A stretch of 64,000 nt of DNA from Orientallactaga sibirica (taxonomy: Eukaryota; Chordata; Mammalia; Rodentia; Dipodidae), in NCBI GenBank assembly GCA_036365145.1, contig JAEOAD010000040.1:10684501-10748500 (forward strand). Reading direction: 5' to 3'. Shown one piece after another: positions 44,520 to 57,017 of this stretch (position 1 is the first letter of the stretch; each line of letters starts with the position of its first letter). A program made the position numbers and the translations under genes. The notes under the pieces were generated by a model. That model worked only from the letters and a program-made list of their open reading frames with translations, was not told the origin of the DNA and did no database searches.

Positions 44520-44815
44520 TTGTGAAACAATACCTGCATGACTAACATGAGAGGGGAAAGATTTATTTTGGCTTATGATTCAAAAGTGTCGAGTCCACCA
44601 TAGGATTTCAAGCTTGTTATGACAACCAGGAAGCAGAGGAAAGGGGATCTAGTCAGGGAAGACAACAAGGATCCCTCCTGAGGACACACTGCCCAAGTAC
44701 CTGCTTCGCACAGTAGGTCCAACTCTGCTTATCATGTTCTCCCAGTGGAGACATACGAGGACTCTCCAGAGGAATTAATCAATCCACTATGATCTCATCG
44801 TCTCTAAAAACACTG
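44520..44815 (-). mobile_element. ERVL/MaLR-type LTR, diverged
   Basis: Plus-strand 'ggaaagatttattttggctt' with 'atgattc' is the reverse of a polyadenylation region. It is followed by 'caaccaggaagcagaggaaa' and a terminal 'ccagaggaattaatcaatcc'. Order and length fit a full LTR. Confidence 0.62.
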
Positions 44816-44849
44816 TCACAAATACCCCGAGAGACAGACTTTGCCTGTT

Positions 44850-44940
44850 TTGTTTGATCTGTTCTGGGGATTGAACGGTGGGCCCTGTGCACGCGAGTCA
44901 AGTGCTCTGTGGTTGGGATGTATCCCTAGTGCTGATATAC
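44850..44940 (-). mobile_element. Old tRNA-Ala-type rodent SINE head
   Basis: 'tctggggattgaacggtggg', 'ccctgtgcacgcgagtcaag' and 'tgctctgtggttgggatgta' with 'tccctag' match the reverse of the ID/B4 tRNA-like head, diverged. Confidence 0.55.
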
Positions 44941-46190
44941 TTTGACAGTGTACTGCATATTTTTTTAATCCACTCCTCTTGACAATCAAAATTAGCCATC
45001 CCTGCCTTAAATTTATGTCTCCAAAGAATGTACCATCACGCATTTGAAAAAAAAAATATTTTTTTTCATGATAGATAGTAAAGAAATGCTGATCAACACC
45101 ACAGTGCAATATTACTTCAGACCCTCTAACATGTCTATCAGTAAATAATGAAGGAAAATTGCAAGAGTTTTTGAAAAAGTACAGACATAGAAACTCATGA
45201 GGACTATTAAGAAATGTAAAATAACACAATTTGGGGGCAAAATAATGATTCTTTAAAAAAAATTAAACATCAAATTATCACAAGACTCAGTGATTACCCC
45301 TTTAGGAAGATCCCAGTGCTCTATTCATATGCTGAAAATCCTCAGTGCAAGTTTGGTATGTAGGGCCTTTAGGGACATGTTCAAGGAGTAAGGGCATCAT
45401 ATATGCACTAATATTGCTATGAAACAGACAATATTATTATCAAATGAATTATCTGCAAAATTTAGAAATAATGGGAAATGTAAATAAATAATGTCATATG
45501 AATGAATGTTCAAGCAGAAATTAAATTAACTATTTGAGCTCTGTTTACATTGGGACTAAACTTACTTTTAAAATCTTACCTATAAACTTTGTGTAGAATT
45601 TTACATCCATATTGATCATTGCAAAAACAAAATTCAGGTTAAAGAAAGAAGCTTAAATTTATCTTCTTTCTGAAGAGATGAAATTTCAAAAACAGAAATG
45701 AAATTTCACCAGGAAAAAAAAAAATCCATCAACAATGGTTTGGTCTTCGCTATCAATGAACAACACTCCACATATTGAGCTCTAGCGAACAAGCTGCCTC
45801 GGGTTAAACTGTAGGTTTCTGTTCTAGGTGAGAGAAAAGACAGCAAAAAACTGCCCAAGCAGTAAGTAGTACTTCAAGCAAGTGAGTTTCCTCAAGGTAA
45901 GGCTCCAGTCTCGTTACTGACCAGAAACCCACAAAATTAGAATGTAAAGAGACTGGGAAATACTACTACTTATACTTAGTTAAATGGGGGGGGGGGAGTA
46001 AAAGTTACTAGTAATTGCCAGTAATTTTCCTAGTCATTAAATACAGTGTGGAATGTGCAACTAGCCGGTATGGTCTTTTGCAGCATGTTCTTCTTTGCTG
46101 TTTCCTGTTTGCTCACTTGGACACTCTCCACAAGGACTAATAAATCTGTCGAGATCCTCATATTTGCCGTTCCTGTTCCTAACTTCTGAT
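44941..46190. other. No recognised feature
   Basis: A 137-codon minus-strand frame (44816-45229) partly overlaps the SINE head and has no motif of note. A (G)9 run lies at 45985-45995. Confidence 0.45.
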
Positions 46191-46306
46191 TGTGGTGCCC
46201 TGTGTCTCCATGGCCCCTTCAATGTGCCAAACCTCTGATGTCTTGTAATGTGGTGCCTTCTGTCGCTGCGTCCCCCTTCAATACGTCACAGCCTCTGATG
46301 TCTTGC
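46191..46306. repeat. 58-bp tandem duplication, two copies
   Basis: Both units start tgtggtgcc, contain ccccttcaat and end cctctgatgtcttg. They differ at about a quarter of positions, so the duplication is old. Confidence 0.75.
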
Positions 46307-47083
46307 AGATGTCACAGGCTCATCGTTGTGTGCACTGGGAAGGGCTGTCAACTTCAATGTTCTCTCTTTTCCTTTGGGCCATAGTCAGATCTTGTGGACT
46401 TCACTGTATTGAAAAGATTTTATTGAATCGTCTTTCACTCTTAGCTTCAAACTTCTCACTAGTAACTTTTTCTCTCTTCTGAAGTGACCTAGTGTACTAG
46501 CGAGGAGTTCAAGTTTAAGTGACAAATACATTTACAAAATGGAAACTGGCTCCTGAGATTATGTCTTTGGTTAAACTGTGATCGTGAACCGATGTTTTTC
46601 ATTAATATCTATCTCTAACAACAGGCTTCTCAGCTCTTCATAAAGGAAATACTATGAAATTTATGAAATGGGTTTCATAAAGGCAGATGTAACTTTACAA
46701 TACTGACAAACCTGAGGACCAAATTTTCTCTACTCACACCCTAACCTACCACAGAAACAACTCTAACACGTGACCAGGGCAACATGTAAATATCGTTTGC
46801 CACTATCTTCAGTATATTGAGTGCTTGAGAGGACTTTAATGCAAAATTGTTTTAGAAACAGGGATCTCTTTTGCCAGATGCAATCCATTATTTTTAGTGT
46901 GAGTGATTAGCTCGATTAAGAGAACTTCACCAACAAAGGGAGCATAAAAGAATGGAAATAAAGCAAAGTTATTGATTTGCAATACACAATAGGTGAAAAG
47001 AACTGTGAAAGGGTTCCCTATATAAAACTAGCTAGAAGAGATGAAAGGAAGTACAGGAGCCAAAAAAGTATCCACAGATCTTT

Positions 47084-47084
<1 letters not shown>
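46307..47084. other. No recognised feature
   Basis: Unassigned sequence. Confidence 0.5.

Positions 47085-47123
<39 letters not shown>
47085..47123. repeat. (CA)n microsatellite
   Basis: About 19 pure CA units. A smaller TG run lies at 47355-47374. Confidence 0.97.
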
Positions 47124-47125
<2 letters not shown>

Positions 47126-47417
47126 TTGGTACAAAGGATCTGTATTTTAAGAGAGCTCCAAAATTACTACTTAGCATAATGAGATGGTAAATATTACAGA
47201 TATGATTGACAATTTGAGAATATGAGATTTCCAAAAATTTCCCAAATGAATAGACATTTATAAATTTCATGTTCTCCATCATCTTTTTTCCAGTAAACTA
47301 ATATGCATTTGAATAGTATACCATAGAGAAGGTATTTGTCTGTGCATTGTGTTTGGTGTGTGTGTGTGTGTGTGATGTCTGTGGCATGTGTTATCTGTGG
47401 CATACCCACACGTGTGA

Positions 47418-47607
47418 GCTTATGGGAGAAGGACAGGGAGATGGAAAGAATGGAGAATGAGCATGCCCGGATTTCTTGCCACTGCATACAAACTCCAGAT
47501 GCATTCATCATTTTTTGTGTCTGGCTTCATATAGGTACTGGAGAATTGAACCCAGGCCATCAGCTATAGAAAACAAGTGCTTTTAACTGCTGACCCATCT
47601 CCAGCCT
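47418..47607 (-). mobile_element. tRNA-derived SINE (B2-like head)
   Basis: 'atgagcatgcccggatttct', 'tgccactgcatacaaactcc', 'ggtactggagaattgaaccc' and head 'ctgacccatctccagcc'. The tail part is reduced. Confidence 0.87.
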
Positions 47608-47808
47608 GAAGTTTCAGTTTCTCTTATGCAAAGCCTTCATGAACATTTTATAGCCCTCACCCTCACTTTGAAATTTGTAACCACGTTTACTCTTACTCAA
47701 GCAGTGACGCCCACTTCCTAATCCTAATCATGAAGTCACTAAATGCTTTTAAACATGTCAATTTTCCTTTCTAAAAGTTATGATTTCTTCTAAGATAAAA
47801 AATTTATG

Positions 47809-47992
47809 GGCTGGGTAGATGGCTCAGTAACTGAAGCACTGCTTCAAAGCCTAATGACCACAGTTATATTCCCCAGGACCCACTTAAGACAGATGCACAA
47901 GGTGGCACATGTATCTGCAGTTCATTTGCAGTGTCTAGAGGCCCTGGTGTGCCCATTCTCTCTATATCTGCCTCTTTCTCTCCCTCTAGGAA
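47809..47992 (+). mobile_element. tRNA-derived SINE (B2-like head)
   Basis: Head 'gggctgggtagatggctcag', body 'agatgcacaaggtggcacat', 'gaggccctggtgtgcccatt', short TC tract, almost no A tail. Confidence 0.9.
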
Positions 47993-49224
47993 AACATAGT
48001 TCTCTGTCATTGTGGTTTGGGTTAGAAATATTAGAAACATTTTTTTAGAAAAAAATGTTTTATTTTACATACTTTCTTAACCACTCACCAATAGCAGACA
48101 TTGTTATAATTTTGCCTTCCAATTTATAGAAACTGGATAGATTAAAGAAAAAAATACACATTCTTTTATGTTCAAAAATTATTTAAAATTGACGTCTGAC
48201 ACAATTGAGAATTCTGTTACTAATGACTTTGTAATTATTATTTAAGGACTTACATTTTTAATGAAAATATTGGAGCAACAATCAAACCAAAGTGATGGAT
48301 GAGTTGGTAGTAAGAACTAGTAGTCCTAATATAGTTTTTATAAGATAGGTATCAACATCTTACATACACATAGAAACATGTTTAGTTCAGTGACATAGAC
48401 ATCATTAGGTGGGATCTAACAGTAGTTCATCAGTTAGAATAAAGAATAGTGAAGTTAACTAAATAAATTTAACTATCTAGTCACTGTGAGAGTTAAGATT
48501 TGGATATGACTGGTTCCCAATTCAAATCTGAGTCTAGATTATTGTAGCAGATCCTCCCCCACACCTCCAATAAAGATCACAACAGAATTTCTGGGCCTGT
48601 GTGCCTCATCGTTGCCCATCAAGATGTGGGCAATGTGCTGATAGTGTGAAGCTATTGTCGTAAGAGGAAGGAAGACGGTAAGAGGAAGGAAGGGCTTTGT
48701 GTTTCCTCTCCTGCCTGTTTCCTCACTGTATAGTCCTGAGCCACCCAGACTCCCAGTATCCTGAAGATGTCATGCTGGGCATAACCCACACCTCACAAGC
48801 TGTCTGGTCTAAGACCCCCTCAATTTCTGTCCCCAGTCCTCTGTACTTCCTACCTGACAAACACGATCTACCCTGAAGACAGAGTTCTTCCCCTGGAGAT
48901 TCTACCCGTAGCTTTCTTCTGACTGCAACTGCCAGGTTAACTATTTGAGAAGCAATTAAGCCCAGTCAGTAAAGTGAGATGACAATAAAATGCCTGCTAT
49001 TGTTCAGGCCACTTACATTTTGAATAAGTTAGGGTGCAGCAGAATATATAAGCAGAATGGTCACTCCCCATGCTTTATCTATGTAACTGATCTTTAAAAA
49101 AATTTATACCAAATCTCAGTATGTAGTGTTCCTGAGTTGTTCACAATATTAAATAATAATGGTAATGTGTGCTCTCCTTGGGGTTTCATTCTGATTTTCA
49201 ACTGGAATAATTTATCATATAATC
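47993..49224. other. No recognised feature
   Basis: About 1.2 kb. 48650-48700 holds a small direct repeat of gtaagaggaaggaag. Confidence 0.5.
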
Positions 49225-49379
49225 CAGAGAGAAAACGGGCACACCAGGGCCTGTAGCACTGCAAACAAACACCAGATGTATGCACTACCTTGTTCATCTA
49301 GCTTACATGGGTACTGGGGAATAGAACCTGGGTCCTTAGGCTTCACAGGGCACCTGAAGTGCTGAGCCATCTCTCTGCA
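49225..49379 (-). mobile_element. tRNA-derived SINE (B2-like head), tail lost
   Basis: 'aaaacgggcacaccagggcc', 'ggggaatagaacctgggtcc' and head 'gtgctgagccatctctctgc'. The GA tract is almost absent. Confidence 0.87.
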
Positions 49380-49863
49380 TGTCTTCTGAAAGGCTAAATG
49401 CATAGTGGTCTCAACCCAAACTTTGGAGCCAGAAATCCTATACTTGAATTCCACTTCTCAATCTTCCTTGCTCTGGAGCAAGGAACAATCTCCGGGCTTC
49501 AAATGTCTCACATATGAAAAAATTAATGATAACAATGATAGTAGGATTGCTATTGGAATGTTTGATGAATAGCTGAAACCACAGAATCAGTGCCTGATAA
49601 ACACTGCCATGCTATGGTAAATCAAACAATTAATAGAATTACTTAGCCACCTTCATCAGTTTGTAGCCACAATATATCATAGAGATGATTTTTTTCAGTA
49701 CTGGCCCATACATAAATCCCTATCTAATCCCCAACTGAGTGAACTATCAATAAGATTTAAGTATATGTGCTGTTATTCTATTTATAATATCTCTCTCTTT
49801 CTCTCTCTCTCTATATATATATATAACCTAGAATTTTTAATCACATTCATAAGGAGCTTATTT
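49380..49863. other. No gene; short (CT)n(AT)n at 49789-49824
   Basis: Only a composite dinucleotide repeat is seen. Confidence 0.5.
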
Positions 49864-49880
49864 GAGATGTTTAATATTTA

Positions 49881-50137
49881 ATTTTTTTTGGAGAGAGACA
49901 CAGAGAAACAGAGAGGGAGAGGAAGACAGGTAGAGATGGGTGAGCCAGCAGCCTCTCAGCTGCAGCAAACGAAATCCAGATGTGTTTGCCCCCTTGTGGT
50001 CACGTGTGGCATTGCGCCTTTGTGTCACTGCATCTGGCTAAATGTGGGACCTGGAGATTGGAACAGCTGGAGATTGGAACCAGCGTTCTTAGGCTTAGGA
50101 GGCAGGTGCCTTAACTGTTAAGCCATCTCTCCAGCCC
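49881..50137 (-). mobile_element. tRNA-derived SINE, duplicated B-box subfamily
   Basis: Carries the doubled block 'ctggagattggaacagctgg' with 'agattggaacc', and the subfamily body 'cccccttgtggtcacgtgtg'. Flanks gagatgtttaatattta (49864-49880) and aagatatttaatattta (50138-50154) match at 15 of 17. Confidence 0.95.
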
Positions 50138-50173
50138 AAGATATTTAATATTTAAAATTAACAAATTTGGTAG

Positions 50174-50348
50174 CTATTGCAGTCAGCTTCATGTTGCTAG
50201 GCCAAACATACAACAAGACATCTTTTATTGGAGGAACGGGTTTATTTCAGGCTTAGAAAATCCAGGGAAGTCCATGAATGGTGGAAGAAGCCAGCTCTCT
50301 TTCATAGATTGAAGCAGAAACACTGCAGCTTGCAAACATCAACCCCAC
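50174..50348 (-). mobile_element. MaLR LTR 3' half, interrupted
   Basis: Plus strand 'gcagtcagcttcatgttgct', 'gaacgggtttatttcaggct' and 'agaagccagctctctttcat'. It is cut where the next LTR starts in the opposite direction. It resembles the LTR at 56462-56811. Confidence 0.68.
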
Positions 50349-50625
50349 TGTGCTAGTTTGGATGGCTATCCCCCAATAGACTCCAGAGTTTACTAAAGCT
50401 TGTAACTCAGATCTCCAGCAGCCTGGCTGGAGGAGGTGTCACTGTGAGCAGATCCTAGGGTCCAGCCATAAGGTGTGTTTGGGGGTGGATCTGAATTCCA
50501 GCTTAAGATATTCAGAGTGTTTGAGCTTTGCCTGGGATTCCTGGAGTGTGCTCGCATATGGTGCTGATGGAGGTATTGACCCATTTCCTTTCCTCTAAAA
50601 ATAATATAGAACTACGAACTGTAAC
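50349..50625 (+). mobile_element. MaLR LTR 5' part
   Basis: 'tgtgctagtttggatggcta' with 'tcccccaatagactcca', 'gcctggctggaggaggtgtc' and 'tagggtccagccataaggtg' share layout with the LTR at 55468-55868. The polyadenylation end is lost. Confidence 0.68.
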
Positions 50626-50957
50626 GTCCTCACGATTTGACATTCTTTTATCTTATCCTCACAAGTCAGTTTCATCTGGGTTTATTGTCCCTAGTCTACA
50701 TTAACATCCTTGTCAGTAGTCTGGATACATTTTTATGGCTTTCTCTTTTATGTTTGAGCACATTAGATAAATATGGTATTCTCAGTAGAACAAATATTAA
50801 CTGCAAAAACGAATAAAGAATCAATACTTTCCATCCTTACATTTCACTCTGCACAGACACATGTAGCAGTAAATCAAAATCTGGTACATATCCAAGAGAT
50901 CATCTATTTTGTTATTTACCTCATCTTAAGCATGCTTGGCAAATCATTGTAATTAAG
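50626..50957. other. No recognised feature
   Basis: Unassigned sequence. Confidence 0.5.
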
Positions 50958-50969
50958 AATGTACTCAAG

Positions 50970-51158
50970 GGCTAGAGAGATGGCTTAGTGGTTAAGCACT
51001 TGTCTGTGAAGCCTAAGGACCCTGGTTCAAGGCTCAGTTCCCCAGGACCCATGTAAGCCAGATGCACAAGGTGGTGCATGTATTTGGAGTTCATTTGAAG
51101 TGGCTGAGGCTCTGGTGTGCCCATTCTCTTTCTCTCTCTTTTTCTGTTGTTACTCAAA

Positions 51159-51191
<33 letters not shown>
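50970..51191 (+). mobile_element. tRNA-derived SINE (B2-like head), well preserved
   Basis: Starts 'ggctagagagatggcttagt' with B box 'ggttcaaggctc' and ends in (AAAT)n. aatgtactcaag (50958-50969) and aatgtgctcaag (51192-51203) form an 11 of 12 duplication. Confidence 0.96.
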
Positions 51192-51194
<3 letters not shown>

Positions 51195-51203
51195 GTGCTC
51201 AAG

Positions 51204-51835
51204 ATCAATATTAATTTATGTCGTTTCTAACAGAAGCTAATTATCCTACTTCACCACATTAATAACATGTAGTTTTATAACTATAATAATTATTTTGGGG
51301 AAAGAAGTTTCTAAGATTGAAGATGTCATATGAAGTAAATGATAAATGAATTTATTTGATCCATAAAAAATTGAAATTACAAGATTTCCATATTAAATCT
51401 TTCTAGGTAAATTTAAAATTAATGACACAGATAGAAGCAAAGAATAACACTTCTAGTTTTTGGCACTTTTATTCCTTTTTATACATTGGCATCAACAACA
51501 CAAAGCAAGAGGAATTAACCCTAAAATTAGAAAGTCACAAAATATCAGAATGATTTCCTCACTCTTTCTATTATATATATATTTTTTTTTTTTTTAATGC
51601 ATTGGATAAATGGTAAGAATTCTTTCTTGCTTTGCTCTCATTTCTGGACATAATGCCTTGTGGGGCTTATGGGGTAGTGGATTTAATCCAACAAGGCTAA
51701 AACACAGAACAATGATTTGTGGGGGTTTTGATACAAATATGTTTACTAAGAAAAGGTTTTTTTAATATACTTTAAGTACAAGATAAAGAGAGGAAAAGAG
51801 ACAAGCAAGGGAAGGGCAGTACACACACTTGGATG
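51204..51835. other. No recognised feature
   Basis: Contains a T run at 51581-51595. No element matched. Confidence 0.5.
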
Positions 51836-51844
51836 GGCATAGAC

Positions 51845-52010
51845 TTTTTTTTTTTTTTTTTTTTTTGGTTTTTCAAGGTAGGGTCTCACTCTAGCCCAGG
51901 CTGACCTGGAATTTACTATGTAGTCTCAGGGTGGCCTTGAACTCATGGTGCTCCTCCTAACTCTGCCTCCCAAGTGCTGGGATTAAAGGCGTGTGCCATC
52001 ATGCCCGGCT
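51845..52010 (-). mobile_element. B1-type SINE, well preserved
   Basis: T tail at 51845-51867, body to 'gcgtgtgccatcatgcccgg' with c. An exact 9-bp duplication, ggcatagac, lies at 51836-51844 and 52012-52020. Confidence 0.96.
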
Positions 52011-52020
52011 TGGCATAGAC

Positions 52021-53341
52021 TTTTCAAGATAAAAAGAGTGGCCATAAAGATAATTTTTCATACATGTTTAAAAATAATAAAATTAGGTCATTGTATATGA
52101 GGGAAATAGATGTAACTTCTTTCTGAAGCAATCTTAGCTTTTGTTGAAAAGGAAGCTTTTTGGCATGATGCAGCGGACTGATGAACAGTTGTGTTACCCT
52201 GCTCTAATACTGTAAAGCCAAGGGAAAGCTTGCCCCCAAAGAGTAAGACTTTGTGCCAAAGGATACTGACTTACAAACAGAAATGGTATTCATTCTTGCT
52301 TGTTTCACAGTGTTTGTTTTTCTTCTTCTCAGAATGACTGTTTATTCTAGACTTAGTGTATTCTTGGATAAACAATGCTTTCTCTGACAAGCATTGCATG
52401 CCTTCCAGAGATTAGACTGATTCAGTGGAGAAGAGAGCCCTGCTTTGCTGCCTAAAGAAAGGAAGATGCACACGTTCATGAACTCATAGGTCTTTGTCCA
52501 AATCAGCTTGTCCCCATCCTTGTCTCCTTGCAGAGGAGAATCAGTCATGTCTGCACAAATCCCAAGGCCAACACCCTTACAACCACTGCTAGGCATGGCT
52601 CTACTCACGTCCCTAACATTATATATGTCCAAAATGTGGCTGGCATGCCCTTTGTGTATCACTCTTGTAATATCTTGACTATTTCAAATAGTTCATAGTT
52701 CAGTTATCTGAGAATATTAAAAGGTAGGACACTTTCGTTTTTTTAAAATTATTGGCTAAACTTGTTTCATTGGAAGGGTGAGGAGGACCAGAGACAGGAT
52801 GTGTGTGCACACACACACACACACACAGAAAAATACACACTTTATTTTTATTTCTTTTATATCATGTTGTGAAATTCTTTGTGTTTTAAATTCAAAGGAA
52901 TGTAATGGAGGAAACTGAAGAATTTTATTTTAAAGTACATAAATGTATTCTTGTACTCAGTCTCACTAAGAAAGCATGGATTGTGAGAAGTCCATGACTC
53001 CTCACATCCCAGCAAATGGAATGAGCCCGTACCGTACTGCTTAATCTCCACTCTAGCTGAATTTCCTGTGACCTGGGCTCTTTGAAATGGAGCAACTTTT
53101 TGGGCATCAATCTTTTCAAAATCAAATGATTATAATTCTGATTAACATGGTTATTGTGATGACTGAATAAATCAAAAAATAGGCCAGAAAACAGTAAATG
53201 ATCATTATCTGGTGAGTGAAATTATAATTATTCATCAAATATCAAAGCTTGTAAAATTAATGTAAATTATTTTAATAGCATATAATAAATATAAATTATG
53301 AAAGAGCAAAAAAATACATTGACTAGAAACCAAAACAGTAT
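52021..53341. other. Unassigned sequence with a 106-codon minus frame
   Basis: The minus frame 52342-52662 begins MIHKGHASHILDIYNVRDVS and does not run through a repeat, but I cannot assign it. A small (CA)n lies at 52807-52827. Otherwise nothing is recognised. Confidence 0.4.
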
Positions 53342-53452
53342 TTTTTTTTTTTGGGGGGCGTAAGTGTGAGGACAGGGATCTATCTAAGACTTCATGCATG
53401 CTAGGCAGGCATTACTCTGTGAGCTCCACTCACAGAACCCGGGACCATTTTG
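53342..53452 (-). mobile_element. Old tRNA-Ala-type rodent SINE head
   Basis: T run, then 'cttcatgcatgctaggcagg' and 'cattactctgtgagctccac' match the reverse of an ID/B4 head. Diverged and partial. Confidence 0.55.
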
Positions 53453-55467
53453 GAATAAGTAATTCTATTTCTTCAAATTATATAAGTTCTTTTAATGCCT
53501 AATAATGTTGTTGCATTATAATTCAGATTATAGAATATGAAAACATCCTAGATTATAGGAAATTTGCTTACCAGCTAATATCCGGTTCAATGAGTTGGAA
53601 TGCAAGGAAAAGATTGGATTCCAGAAGGAAAAATACAGCAGGCTAGAGAATACAACTGTCGCAAATACTTGATAAACTAGTACGTGATCTTTGCTCAATC
53701 TTGTATTTTCATCCTCTTTATTCAGAACGTCTCCATCAAATACTAATTACCGTTTTACCTGAGATGTTAGGTTAGGACTAGTGTCTTGATGAAAATCAAA
53801 ATAAAACCTCCCACTCTCTACACTCGTTTGCAGATCGTCTCAGATCTGAATAAAGTTTGATTTTACATTATGAGAAATATCTGCTTTTCCTTTGTATTTT
53901 CTTCATTTGTTAAAACTCTCATGTTGTGCACTATATGAAAAATCATAGAAACTAGATTCTTTAAGATCACCAACTATTTCTTTAAAATCAAATTAAACGT
54001 TTTGGAATTTCATCGTGCTTTCTCATCTTTTAGGCATCTGTGAGAGGTGCTGGGCAATAGCGACTCTTGAACTCTATTGTGTACTTATTCCTAATGTTAA
54101 ATGATCAATGCCATTGCGGTCATTTATTTTCATTACTGTGACAGTGGCTTCTTGTTGTAATCACTGTATGTGAGTCTTGCACCCTCTGGGCCCATCGTTT
54201 AAGAAGCATCTACTGAGGTATGGGCATATCACCCTTTATTTTAAAGTAAGTGTATAATCCTCTATATTTGAGCATACTAATGTTTCTGTGCATGCATGGA
54301 TCTGTCACATCTGTGGTAATGAACAGTTTATCCCTAATGCTTGTTATATGAGCCAGAACATAGACTGGTGCATGGAAAGATTTATTGTCTTTATTGTTTT
54401 TCTGTTCTTAAGGAAAAAAAAAAAGATAGAGATGTGAAAATTAAATATTTTATGCAGATATATGTCCTTTGTCCCCAGTTTCTTCCCTCAAGAAGAAAAC
54501 TGGTAAAATAGACATCATTAATAATGTCCCTTTCGTTTTATGTCAAATTCATATTTTTTAAATAGATGCAACGCCAACCCTCACTGTCCATGTCAACAGA
54601 TGCATCCACATCTTCCTTAGTAATGCTGGCTTTCAGCTAAATCTCACTTTTCATGCTTTTCTTTCTCCACAATACTCAACAATAATATACACAATTGAAA
54701 TTCAGTTTTACCCTAATTACATATTCTATCCTATATTATGAAAAATTTTAAGAAAATCTAGTGTCATTTTTTAAAAATGTTCTAAAACAACAAAATAATA
54801 TAATACTAATCAGAGACCAAATATGGTTCACAAAGACTATACCATTTATTCTCTATTCCCTTGTAGAAGCCTGGGAGTACATTATGATTTTAAGAAATAA
54901 ATTAACATTATTGGAAGTTATTTTAACTGAAGGACTATTTTCACCATTTCTTACAGTGCATGCTTTGTGTGACAATTTCTTCAAGTTCATTCAACTTTTG
55001 TATCTGTTACATACTTTGCATTACTCTCTTGTTTTGAAAGGCATTTTCTCTAGAGACAGAATTATAGACTAATCACATTTTTCCCCTCTTTCTGTCAAGG
55101 AAAGATGTTTTTCACTACTGTCTTGGGTCTTAGACTATTTGTAAGAAAATACCAAGCTGTCATTTTATATGTGATCATTTGTACATAATTAGCCTTTTTT
55201 TCTAGGTTTTAGTCTTTATCACTGAATTTCAATAATTTTATGGTAATTTAATGAGATTTTCTTCTCATTCAACATGATTATTATTACATGATTTGTCTGT
55301 TTGTAATTAGCTGAAATTTTGGAAGAATATTGTCTGTAATTTTTTCCCTTGAAGAATTTCAGTTATATATCTATTAGCCTAGTAATGCACTCATTCCACA
55401 ACTGCCCTTCTCCCTGTGCCCATCATGTTTGTATAGTTGTTGTCTAGTTAGGATTTATCATCCTCTA
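53453..55467. other. No recognised feature
   Basis: 2 kb of A+T-rich sequence. A 103-codon plus frame at 54761-55072 is rich in Phe, Leu and Ile, as expected by chance in such sequence. Confidence 0.5.
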
Positions 55468-55868
55468 TGGCAGTTTGAATGTATGTTCCCCATAGACTCA
55501 TGTGTCTATTGAAGCTTCTAACTTGGATTTCTAGCTACCTGGCTGGAGGAGGTGTCACTGGTGGAAACATAGGGGTTCCAGCCCTGTGTTGTTTTGGGCG
55601 GGCAGATCTATTTCCAGCCAGAGGTATATAGAGAAGTCTGCTCTGGCTGGGTTCCTGATGCTTGATTCTGGTTTTGTGCTTGTTGCTTTTGGTGTCTGCT
55701 GGCTGGTACTCATTTCTGTCTCTGCTTGGATGTGGAAAGTATCTTCTTCTACTACTGATGGAATGTCCCCCCCCCCACCGGATATGTAAGCTTGAAATAA
55801 ACCCCTTCCTCCCATAAACTGTGCATGGTTTAGATGTTGAATGTTCACCCCAGAAATGTGAGACTGTC
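55468..55868 (+). mobile_element. MaLR LTR
   Basis: 'tatggcagtttgaatgtatg', 'ctggctggaggaggtgtcac', 'agccagaggtatatagagaa' and polyadenylation region 'gtaagcttgaaataaacccc'. The 119-codon minus frame across it is accidental. Confidence 0.75.
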
Positions 55869-55998
55869 TAAAACCTCTGTCTTTCCTATTGGATAGTTTT
55901 ATTAGCTCAATCACTAATCTTTACTATAGTAATCCCAATTATATTTAGTGTAATTTTCGTATTTGTCACTGTGGTGTGGTTAGTATAAGAACTTCATA

Positions 55999-56206
55999 AA
56001 GTTTTTATATTTTATTTTTATTTATGAGAGAGCAGAGAGAGAGAGAGAGAGAGAGGAGAAAGAATGGCTGCACCACAGCCTTCAGCTACTGGAAACAAAC
56101 TCAAGACACCTGCATCACCTTGTGCATCTGACTTACATGGGTCCTGGAGAATCAAACCTGGGTTGTTTGGTTGTGCCCTAACTGCTAAGCCATCTCTCTA
56201 ACCCTA
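55999..56206 (-). mobile_element. tRNA-derived SINE (B2-like head)
   Basis: Tail 'atattttatttttatttatg', (GA)n, head 'aactgctaagccatctctct'. Flanks agtataagaactt (55982-55994) and agcataagagctt (56207-56219) match at 11 of 13. Confidence 0.92.
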
Positions 56207-56461
56207 GCATAAGAGCTTTAATTTGTATTTTAATCACACATCTCTAATTTACATTACTGACTTTCTATCTAAATCCGTTAACCCATGGAGTATTCATATC
56301 TGTTTATCATCTTCCAAGGCCAAGTGTAAGGAGTCTTTCACTTAGATGAACTTTGAATGGTTGATTTTATCCTTGTAATAGTCATACTTTTCTAGATATT
56401 TTAGATTCTATGACAAGCTTTCATTTGTCTACCTTCTTGGTTGCTATATTGCTATATGATA
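56207..56461. other. No recognised feature
   Basis: Short unassigned gap. Confidence 0.5.
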
Positions 56462-56811
56462 TAGTCAGATCCATGTTGCTATTTGGATGAATTTCCAAAA
56501 AAGAAAGTGTATGGAAGAATTTTATTCCAATCTTACAGATCCAGGGGAAGTTTTATCAATGGGAGAAAAAAGCTGGCTCCCTTTCACAGAACCAAGCAAA
56601 GAAAGAAAAAACAACCGTCAGCAAACACCCAGAGCCAGCATGCAGGAGCACAGAACTCAAACTCTTCTCCAAACCTTTGGCTGGAATTCATATACACCCC
56701 AGTGACACACCTCGTGTAGCAGGAGTTGGCCTGCTGGGTGAAGGCTAAAGTTGCAAATTCAATTTTAATTAAATACCTGAGTCCATGGGGCCATATATTC
56801 AGACTACCAAA
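56462..56811 (-). mobile_element. MaLR LTR, diverged
   Basis: 'cagatccatgttgctatttg' (reverse 3' end), 'agaattttattccaatctta' (reverse polyadenylation region), 'gctggctccctttcacagaa' and 'gtccatggggccatatattc'. The frames over it are shadows. Confidence 0.68.
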
Positions 56812-57017
56812 GTAGATATACTGTTAATGCACTTTTCTCCATTCCTCCATTAATTCTTTAGTTTTTATCTAAGATTTACTGAAGTTATTTTGTTAGTCTT
56901 TTTTAAACCTTTGATAACAAAGAAGCAGGCCTAGAACAAATTTTACTCTTTGTCCCAGTTCTTTAATTGCTGAGGCAAGACTTTTGTGAGTGAGTAATAT
57001 GGGGCTCTGTGGTTGAA

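Noticed and set aside
55555..55914. 119-codon minus frame
   Set aside because: It runs across a MaLR LTR and has no recognisable domain.
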